A DNA stretch of 6,183 nt from Xanthobacteraceae bacterium. GTDB lineage: Bacteria > Pseudomonadota > Alphaproteobacteria > Rhizobiales > Xanthobacteraceae. The stretch spans positions 1 through 6,183 of the forward strand of contig JASHQO010000495.1 in assembly GCA_030039105.1 (NCBI GenBank). Direction: 5' to 3'. The position numbers and the translations under genes were made by a program. Numbering within the stretch: position 1 is the first letter of the stretch; each line of letters starts with the position of its first letter. Under the pieces are notes generated by a model. The model did no database searches and was not told the DNA's origin. It saw only the letters and a list, made by a program, of their open reading frames with translations. This document shows positions 5,530 to 6,183 of this stretch, piece by piece.

Positions 5530-6156
5530 ATGTCGGCAAAAATCCAGCCTCAGAACCGCATAATCGGAGGAGCCGCCGTGCCGATATCGCTCGATCCCGC
5601 CGCAATGGAAAAGCGCGTCGCCCGCTTCAACAAGCTGCAGACCTATCAGCGGCAGAATTTCGACGCCCACGGCATTCCGCCGGGCGCCGTGGAGAAGATC
5701 ACGGCGCGCAAGGTCTATCCGGTGATGGCGCCGGCCGACTATCAGGGCCGCAGCGCCGGCGCGCCGGTGAAGGGGCCGCCCGGGCTGATCGTCAGCATCG
5801 CCGAATGCGAGCCGGGCAATGGGCCGGGCCTGCACCGCCACCTCAACACGGTGGAGAATTTCATGTGCCTCACCGGGCGCTTCGAGATCGCCTGGGGCGA
5901 CAACGGCGAGCACATCCTGACGCTCGATCCGCTCGACATGATCTCGGTGCCGCGCGGCGAGAACCGCAGCTTCCGCAACGTGTCCGACGTGCCGGGCCGG
6001 CTGCTGGTCATGATCGTGCCGGAGACCGCCGAGCAGGCCGATCCGATTTCCTACGCGCCGAGCCTGGCCAAGGAGATCGAGCGGGAATACGGTAAGTCGG
6101 CGCTCGAAGGCCTGCAGAAAGTCGGCTTCAAGTTCGAGGAGCCGGCCGGAGCGTAG
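5530..6156 (+). CDS. Single-domain cupin protein
   Basis: The product is 208 residues from the ATG at 5530, cytoplasmic, with one conserved beta-barrel cupin domain at about 85-170. Cupin motif 1 is complete: GPGLHRH, then LNTV, Glu, six residues and Gly (His102, His104, Glu109). Motif 2 is recognisable as VPRGENRSFRN (140-150), but the usual histidine position holds Arg146. If it binds metal it would use three ligands or a substitute. Cupins of this type include dioxygenase-like enzymes, isomerases and ligand-binding proteins; I cannot assign a substrate. Start choice is uncertain: GAAGAG precedes the ATG at 5530, but GGAGGAG (5566-5572) lies 5 nt before an in-frame GTG at 5578, which would give 192 residues beginning PISLDP. 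The conserved-looking IIGGAAVPISLDP stretch makes me favour 5530. The next 27 bases after the stop contain nothing I can name. Confidence 0.82.
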   Translation: MSAKIQPQNRIIGGAAVPISLDPAAMEKRVARFNKLQTYQRQNFDAHGIPPGAVEKITARKVYPVMAPADYQGRSAGAPVKGPPGLIVSIAECEPGNGPGLHRHLNTVENFMCLTGRFEIAWGDNGEHILTLDPLDMISVPRGENRSFRNVSDVPGRLLVMIVPETAEQADPISYAPSLAKEIEREYGKSALEGLQKVGFKFEEPAGA

Positions 6157-6183
6157 CGGCGTCGCCCCGGAACCGACAATGAT

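Overview
The window is high-GC DNA with typical alphaproteobacterial genes. The closest impression, judged by recall of protein and intergenic style and not by a search, is the Bradyrhizobium/Rhodopseudomonas group (Nitrobacteraceae). It looks like ordinary chromosome: there is no mobile element, tRNA, rRNA or CRISPR array, and coding is dense on both strands.

Region 1 (1-3405) is a Kai clock-type module. A 5'-truncated kaiC (end of CI, whole CII ATPase/kinase domain, C-terminal coiled-coil tail) is followed with translational-coupling geometry by kaiB. After 28 nt comes a PAS-PAS-HWE histidine kinase in the same direction. A single-domain response regulator lies on the opposite strand, and its 3' end overlaps the kinase 3' end by 38 bp. 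No kaiA is seen, and the KaiC tail is a charged coiled coil rather than a cyanobacterial KaiA-binding tail. The simplest reading is a KaiA-less timer or stress-adaptation module whose state could pass through KaiB/KaiC to the kinase and then to the receiver protein. Kinase-regulator pairing and any link to KaiC are inferred from position only.

Region 2 (3406-4825) is a divergent intergenic stretch of about 235 bp followed by a class-V PLP aminotransferase of the serine/alanine-glyoxylate type, with a clear ribosome binding site fixing its start. Region 3 (4826-4940) holds palindromic intergenic sequence that resembles a dispersed repeat. Region 4 (4941-5339, minus strand) encodes a small exported protein of unknown function with a duplicated segment in its signal peptide. 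Region 5 (5340-5529) is the divergent promoter region. Region 6 (5530-6156) encodes a single-domain cupin protein with three of the four classical metal ligands.

The Kai module is the only part with an evident joint function. The aminotransferase, exported protein and cupin appear to be independent transcription units. Kai modules of this general type are already known in purple bacteria and rhizobia, so nothing here is clearly a wholly new system. The most interesting details are the KaiC Ser-Ser phosphosite and tail, and the tail-to-tail overlapping kinase/regulator pair built over a short repeat.
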